Shown piece after piece: positions 57,773-64,000 of a stretch of DNA of 64,000 bases; positions within the stretch are counted from its first letter, which is position 1, and each line of letters opens with the position of its first letter. The notes under the pieces were generated by a model. It did no database searches. It was not told the DNA's origin and worked only from the letters and a program-made list of their open reading frames with translations. The stretch is from Torreya grandis (taxonomy: Eukaryota > Streptophyta > Pinopsida > Cupressales > Taxaceae). The stretch spans positions 1,049,001 through 1,113,000 of the forward strand of contig JARHVA010001473.1 of assembly GCA_037957365.1 (NCBI GenBank). Direction: 5' to 3'. Made by a program: the position numbers and the translations under genes.

Positions 57773-60220
57773 TGGCCAATAATAGGCAGGGGCTATTAAT
57801 CCTTGTCTCCTAAAAGGAGACTCATGTGAACAAATCTCTCCAAGATCTTGATTTCTAGGTCTTAGTACGTAAGGTAACCTAGTTGGCTTATTTTGACCAT
57901 TCTAATTCAAGGGTCTTATTTAGAGTATTTCAGACTAATCACGTGCATTCTAAATGTAGATATTATATCTTAAAAGAATCAGTATATAGATATTTAACCA
58001 TGAATAAACATCTAATTCAAATAAACATATCTATTGCATGGATTCAATAGGGCATAAAAAATAATAGACAGAGTGAGCAATCAAGCTAAAATACTAACAA
58101 ATTGCATAGATTATAAACTAATGAAGTTGGTTAAATAAAAATAAAAAGAGAGAAGGGTAGGGAGAAAAAAGAAGAAAGATCTTGGTTTATAAAGGATTGT
58201 GTTCCTATTGAGTAGACAAGTCCATAGATAAACTAGTCCTTAGTTGAGACAACCCTAACATAACTCTAACTAAGGATGGTGTAAGAGTCTGTGGAACGAA
58301 GTAGTAGAGCCAATGAGGAAAATAGGGTCACCATATGCATGCATAGACCAAGTCTATTAAATGACAAAATTTTAAAATTATGATATTTCTATTAAAGGGA
58401 TTGATTGGGAGTTCATCAGATACTCGTGTGAGTTAAAGATATGGCTTTTAAATAGCCTCAACTCAGAAGAGAATAATTTAGAAAGTAGTAAAAATACTTG
58501 AAAGAAAGTGACTAGTCCACTACTCTAATGCTAAGACTAAAAGGAGCCAGCCATACATAGTCTTATTAATTATAAACGACCATCCCTTAATATAATGCAA
58601 TAAATGGTCTTATATATACCTCTAATTCCCTGGAGTTTTAAATTCATCCCACAAATATGGAAGTTACATGCAATCATCAATGTGATTCAAAGGTGCATTT
58701 GAGGCTCTGATAAACATGTCAACTCAACCATGATCTTGTAGATATTGAATTGAACTCTATTAGTAGAGGGTCATTGGGATTTATTTTGGATTGTCATTTA
58801 TACATGTTCTGTGTAGTTAGGCACCATGCCTCTTTAAATGGTTAAATTTGTCTTATTGTTCTTCATTTGATCTCAAAATTCATGCCATGCTAATGATTTT
58901 CTGATTTACATCACTCCTCTCAACCACTTTACCAGTTGGATCCATTCTAAAATTAAATGCATATGATATCCCTAATATATTCTCTAGCTAGGCCATGCCT
59001 TGTAGTAGTAGCAGATCCCCATGCTCTCTTAAGATGATGCTCTTATCTATTATGTCCTTACCATGATCTAAATGTGGCCTACCATACTATGATCAATTTC
59101 CTTAGCCACTACCATATTGAAGTTCATTAATTTTATACTTAGGTCAGTAGTCTTTTATTTAATTTGACTCATTATGCCAACTTCTATGCATTTAACTACA
59201 TTGTTTATAACCACATTGTTAAGCTACAACTTGATTTTTCTATTGAATTAAACACATAGTCACATCTTGGCTTTTGATAACTTTGATGGGATAGATGGTT
59301 GTCAAATTTAAGCCCTTCATCTTTTGATGTCACCACTACCACATGGATATCTCTCATCTTCTCATTCCTTTTCATTCATTGGGCTATTTTCTAGCTTCAG
59401 CGAGTCTCACTTTGCCACTTGGTAATTTGTCAGCATCCTTAGGCTTTACTCTATCTTGGTCAAATGTTGTAATTGCTCCAAGCTCCCAGGCTTCTGACAA
59501 GGGTGCCATATGGCACCTTATTAGGCCTCGATGCCATGGGCCTTTTCTTTATGAGTTAATTCTTTAATGCCCTTGAGGTTTTGAGGTTTTGAGTTAATGA
59601 CTTAATGCTTTTGAGCTCTTGGGATTCTAAGAGGATGGCAAGTAACATCTTCTTGGGGCCCCAGGCTTTAAAAAGACTGCCATTTTTTAAAAAATATTTA
59701 ACTTTGAATTCATACATCAATGATATTTGGATGTGTGGATGAATCTAGGGAGCCATGGGAAGCTTTTGAAAACATTTGAGAAGATAATAAATAGGCTAAG
59801 TAAAATATTTTTGAAAAAACTAAGTTTTTCCAAGTGAATTTTATATTAGAAGCAGTCATTTAATATAGGAATTCAAACCAATCATGTGCATAAAATTAAG
59901 ATTTAAGCCTAAACATTCAAATGACAAAGTCTAAAGTGAATGATAAAATGATTGAAAACTAAGGGAAATAGACTTTAAAGGCTTAAAAAAACTTGTAAGT
60001 TAGAGGGTAATGTTCATAGATGAAATCTTAGACTAAATTGAAAAAATGCAAAGTCATTAAAAATAAGCACGAACAATCATTTGTAACGTAACATCTAGTA
60101 AAATTCCAATCAAGAAGAGGTCAATCAGACAAACCATCACAACCCCCTAGAAAAAGATTAGATAAGAAAAGAGGGTCCCCATTTTTAGTTTGAAAATGGG
60201 GTGTGTTGGTGAAGGCAACA
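57773..60220 (-). repeat. Right (5') LTR of element E
   Basis: 2448 bp, uninterrupted. The partner is the split left LTR. TG...CA ends are visible (57773-57774 and 60219-60220). Confidence 0.85.
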
Positions 60221-61005
60221 ATAATATGTGACATAACCTTGGCCCAACATGTGTGTTTTTTGAAATTATTATTCCAAAGCATGATCCAAATTATATGACC
60301 TTATAGTTGTACTATTATTTTATAATATGAATGTAAAATCTATATTTATTTCATTGAATTGTTTTTCATAGATGTGAAAGTATGATAATACCTTAATAAT
60401 AATGTAGTATTATTTAATATGAGTATAATTTTAATATTTACTTCAGTAAATTATTTTTCATATTTGTCAAACTAGGAATTTATTAAGTCGAGACTAAATG
60501 CACAACAAAAGTATTTATAACATGAATATGAAAAAAAATGGTTTTTATGGTTGGTGAACTATATTCAATGATCCATAGAACTCTAAATAGTAGTCCTTCC
60601 ACACCCAACACCAATAACTTCTTTCCAACTAAAACAAGATCTAAAAACATGTCAAAAAGAAATAGTTTTTAATCTCGATGGAGTAATTTTCAATCAAACA
60701 TAACAATAAGTATCTCTAAGATTAATTTTATTTTTTAAAAGTAAAATAAAACTTGATGAACATTTATACAATATATTTTTAAATTAGCTAATTAATAGTT
60801 ATGTGATTGATCTGGAACTGATGTTCAAACCTTTATTTGAAAATATTAAATTTTATTGCATGAGTAATTGGTTTTCATTTAAGGTTGTCATTTTTTATGA
60901 CCAATACGCCCTATTTATTCACAAATAATTGGATAAATAATAATAATTCCAAACCTTAAATGTATCAAAGGCCACTTTTATATATCTTAAGCATAAGATT
61001 CACTT
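60221..61005. other. Stretch without recognisable genes
   Basis: AT-rich sequence adjoining element E. It may belong to the same older repeat as R2, because CCTTGGCCCA near 60240 resembles strings in the R2 copies. No coding motif. Confidence 0.35.
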
Positions 61006-61230
61006 TACTCCATATCATTTAATATACCTATAATAAACAAACCATACACACTCTAGAATGGGTTTAATTTTGAATCAGATCCATAGAGTCTTCTAAAGAC
61101 ATGTTGAGACTAAGCCACTATGCGACTTCCATAATCTCATGAGAATTTTTTACTTTTTCATGTGTTTGTTTGGCCTCAAAAAACTTAACTTACATTTTGA
61201 CCAAAGGATGTGTGTGGCCAATGTGAGATT
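61006..61230 (+). repeat. Dispersed repeat family R2, segment Y, second copy
   Basis: Matches 41850-42020 as described there, with CTTAACTTACATTTTGACC against ATAACTTAAGTTACATTCAA farther along. Confidence 0.6.
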
Positions 61231-61824
61231 TTTACTTGTGATCATATTTGATGACTTCATGGCCAACTAGGCAATAAATTAAATGAATTTTAAGTTAAAA
61301 AAATTATTCAAAGTTAATAAATGGTTTTAGTGTTCATATCCTAAACAAGTGGTCTCCCGTTCTTGTGTGATCATATCCTAAAAACCAATAAATCACATAC
61401 AATGTTTTAAATTTACATATTGTAATATTTTCATACAACTGGGAAAGTTTACTTTCAAATTTGCATAACATCAAATTTATAGTTAGCAAAATATCACTGG
61501 ATAAATAACAAACTATTTCTCAATGGATGAGTGATGATTAGAGAGTTATAATGTGGCAAGAAACCCTAGTGATAGAATGTTATGATTTATGGCCATAAAT
61601 CCTTCCAACCACCATTGAAAATGACTCAAAATTAGATAGAAGAGTTATCACAAATTATAGCAAGTTTTAAATTCTCCTCTTCATCACTACTCACCAACAT
61701 TCTTAAAAATTTGTAACATTCCTTGACTAGATTACGCCAGTGAAGCAATTAAGAAACACCAGCCTTAGATTTCCACCAAAGAACTAAGCCACTATGTCAA
61801 AGCTTCAAAGGAATCACTAGCTCT

Positions 61825-61906
61825 CTTTTCATATCCACCAATCCCTAAATGCACTAAAACAAGGGAAAATGTTGTACTAACCTTGGCCCAGTCTTTAGAA
61901 TCACAT

Positions 61907-61994
<88 letters not shown>

Positions 61995-62560
61995 TATATA
62001 TAAGAGAGAGAGAGAGAGAGAGAGAGAGACTTTCCATTTTTTGAAAGGCTCACTACCTAATCTTGTGAGATCAAGGAATTTAATTATAGTGAACTTGAGG
62101 ATGGAAAATTATTTCTCAAGATTTAATGAAGGTGATCTCCAAATCCTAGCATAATAATCTAAAAGCCAAATTTTAATCTAAGTGAATCAAGTGGGTTGTC
62201 AAATTTTAAAAGGAAAATACATGAAAGCATATAAACCTTTTTAATCTCATTTATGAATCCTTTTAATAGACAAGACATAGTGGTGGTGAAACCTTTAGAT
62301 AGTTGAATTAGTTTAACTTGAGATGACATAATCAAACACATCTTTCCATGAATATATCTATTTGGCATGAAAATAAGACTATGTGAACCTTGTTTCTAAT
62401 ATGTCATATGAATATGGCCACAAATATTATGATTAATTAGTTCACAAGGGTACATAGAGTGTGAACTTTTAAAAAATAGATAAATGTGTATGGCCGACAT
62501 TTACATAAAGTGCAAATTTTTCAAATTTAGATAAATTTAGATAATTAGAATCTGATTTTG
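61825..62560 (+). repeat. Dispersed repeat family R2, copy 2 (segment X)
   Basis: Diverged copy of 41085-41720 in the same orientation. It carries a microsatellite where copy 1 has only A-rich sequence. Confidence 0.75.
61912..62029. repeat. Microsatellite (TA)n then (GA)n
   Basis: A long pure TA/AT run from 61912, broken by a GATA near 61992, leads into about 12 AG units ending at 62029. Length from an assembly of such a tract may be unreliable. Confidence 0.97.
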
Positions 62561-62703
62561 CACTGGTTTCAATCCAATTAAATAAAAATATTAGAATGTA
62601 ATATCACACTAGGAAACCTAATAATAAAAATATTAGAATATGATATCACACTAGTTAAAACTAATAATAAAAATATTGGAATCTGATATCATACTAGTTG
62701 AAA
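62540..62703. repeat. Tandem repeat, unit about 42 bp, three to four copies
   Basis: Units begin AATAAAAATATTRGAAT and contain GATATCAYACTAGTT. Three clear units run from 62581, and a degenerate one lies before it (ATTAGAATCTGATTTTGCAC). Confidence 0.9.
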
Positions 62704-62869
62704 ATCAATAATTATAATATAGAAACCCAATTTCATCAATTAGAAAACAAAAAATGGAGATACAATAAATCCATATTCTTAGACATGTCTAAATTTAATG
62801 AAATTATGGTTGGTTTTTATTATTCCTAAATACCCCCCAAATCAATAGAGTATGGAGCTCCTCAAGAAT

Positions 62870-63340
62870 CTTATGCTTGAGGCCTGAATTTTTGCAAAGA
62901 TATATTTTATCCTTGTGCCAAAGGGAGTCACCTTTCCATACAAATTTATCCAATGTGGTTGGATCCTATGAAATTTATTGATTGAGAGTCCACCTATTAG
63001 TGTTGTTTTGCCATTTTGATCTTGCCTTATCCACCCAATCTACCTTTAATATGTAAATGGCACACAATAATGCCTTTATGTTTTTATCCCCATGAGAAAT
63101 TGCATCTACCACTCCATTCTCTTTAACTTTCTTATAAATTATTTTGAATTCATAATCCAACATATTAGTGACCCATTTTTTTGTTCTTTTGAAGATATCC
63201 CTTATTTCAATAATTATGTCAGACTGTCATGATCTATCTTCACTTCAAATTGTCTTCACATCAGATAAGGCCATCACTATTTAACCACAAGAATAATGGC
63301 CAACATTTATTGCTCATAATGGGATTAAATTTTTATCTTT
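62870..63340 (-). pseudogene. Gypsy RNase H end and start of integrase, fragment (element J)
   Basis: Minus-strand translation: LVVKY-like start, IDHDSL, RDIFKRTKKWVTNMLDYEFK and IIYKKVKENGVVDAISHGDK (the usual ...YEFxIxYKxGKENxVADALSR motif at the end of RNase H), then LKVDWVDKARSKWQNN and DPTTLDKFVWKGDSLWHKDK leading into integrase. The open frame is 63163-62975. DALSR reads DAISH. This differs from A and C, which end in PTKLVRGRG, so it comes from another gypsy lineage. No LTR was identified. Confidence 0.85.
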
Positions 63341-64000
63341 TAGTTGGTGAATTTGAAAATTAGGGGGCCTACCTTATTGCATAATTACAACACCTATAAT
63401 ATGACTGTTGGAGATCTAGATTGCACCCTAGCTAGAGGTAGGAGTGTTCAGATCCTACTTCCAAATCTAGCTCAATATGGGACTGATCCCAGGCTGTGGG
63501 TATCCTATAATGGGGTCAGACCTCTAGGATTTTTAATGAGGCTATCTCCTTTGATGCATCATTTAGCTCATTTCCACTACTAAAACCCACTAATGACCAA
63601 GGAAAAGGGAGAGAGAACATGAAATGGAAACCTAAGCTAAATATGGTGATGCACCTATATTATGGTTGATCCACCATGTTTGACTCTAAAACACTAATGA
63701 AACAAGTAAAAGACCAAAATCTAGGATCCTAAATATCTATCATACATCAATATTTCATGAAGAGGTTCACCAAATGATCACAAGATGAAGGAAATGATGG
63801 ATAGGTTTAATGCAAGACACTAACTAGTCATAGTATCCACATGCAATCTTCAATAAAAATATGTAGAACATTAAACATGATCTACATAACAAGATAAACT
63901 AATAACTAGGTGAGATCATGACTTGACGAGGGAGAGACTTATACCAAATGCAAATCTGACATATACACATTATACCATAACAATGAAATCTGAAGAATAG
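63341..64000. other. Right edge, unidentified LTR-like sequence
   Basis: The plus frame 63344-63583 has no recognisable protein. Around 63625-63660 AACCTAAGCTAAATATGGTG with GATGCACCT resembles a segment of the A LTR (AACCTAACTATGGCGATGCA at 13320-13340), so this may be the start of a related LTR that continues beyond the window. Confidence 0.35.

Larger units (their letters stand above)
46657..60220 (-). mobile_element. Element E, non-autonomous gypsy-type retrotransposon, interrupted by F
   Basis: The left LTR (46657-47161 plus 52762-54694) and right LTR (57773-60220, 2448 bp) align along their length. The interior, 54695-57772, carries gag and linker remnants on the minus strand and no RT, RNase H or integrase. 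The LTR starts TGGCCAATAATAGG at 57773 (first base mutated on the left) and ends GAAGGCAACA. I could not confirm a target duplication or a polypurine tract. A possible primer site (TTGGTGCTAGGAGGGC on the minus strand, about 57737-57752) lies some 20 bases inside the LTR, farther than usual. Confidence 0.78.

Noticed and set aside
59343..59567. Plus-strand frame of 74 codons in the E LTR
   Set aside because: The counterpart in the left LTR (53798-54007) is diverged in the manner of non-coding sequence, and the frame has no domain.
63344..63583. Plus-strand frame of 79 codons at the right edge
   Set aside because: No recognisable motif, located in probable LTR or leader sequence next to a gypsy fragment.

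Overview
The window reads as intergenic heterochromatin of a large, repeat-rich plant genome. It is AT-rich and poor in CpG. Every coding signal I recognise belongs to a transposable element, nearly all of them LTR retrotransposons of plant type: Ty3/gypsy elements of the Tat/Ogre-Athila side, and one Ty1/copia element with a textbook initiator-Met-type primer site. No host gene, tRNA, rRNA or CRISPR array was found. A gymnosperm is plausible (64 kb with no host gene, long decayed nests, very long LTRs), but nothing in the sequence proves it.

Layout. (1) 1-2292: the right end of an inverted gypsy element (G), with a primer-binding site and a 1.33-kb LTR. (2) 2607-29692: a nest. The host is element B (+ strand), which has very long LTRs (3.1 kb left, 4.4 kb right) around 3.6 kb of interior. 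That interior encodes only gag and protease remnants, so B looks non-autonomous. Its left LTR is split by element A (4927-15102, minus), an almost full-length gypsy element with gag, protease, a second archaeal-type RNase H, RT, RNase H and integrase, flanked by GTTAT duplications. Its right LTR is split by element H (22964-28672, minus), a full-length copia element flanked by TCATG duplications. (3) 29693-33860: unrecognised coding-like remnants and a degenerate tandem repeat. (4) 33860-37080: a decayed gypsy element C (minus) that has lost most of its RT. (5) 38-45.6 kb: copies of two old dispersed repeat families, a small orphan ORF and an inverted repeat. (6) 45.6-46.06 kb: a broken gene fragment resembling the DUF7869 domain. 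(7) 46657-60220: element E (minus), with 2.4-kb LTRs and an interior encoding only gag and linker. Its left LTR is split by F (47167-52761), a 5.6-kb single sequence bounded by TG...CA and AGTCT duplications, best read as a solo LTR related to B. (8) 60221-64000: further copies of the dispersed repeats, a TA/GA microsatellite, a 42-bp tandem repeat and a gypsy RNase H-integrase fragment.

Insertion order follows from the nesting: B before A and H; E before F. Sequence differences agree. The LTR pairs of H and A differ by a few percent by eye, mostly transitions, while those of B and E are much more diverged. Most recognisable premature stops in A and H are explained by C-to-T change at CAG codons or G-to-A change at TGG codons, often in CHG context. 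That is what decay under plant CHG methylation would produce.

The observations most worth a second look are: a CpG-rich palindrome, ACCGACGTCGGT, that recurs in the LTRs of H, inside H's coding region and in the unrelated LTR of G; the second RNase H placed ahead of RT in A; the DUF7869-like fragment; two elements (B and E) that lack RT and integrase; and a perfect 18-bp-arm hairpin in B.
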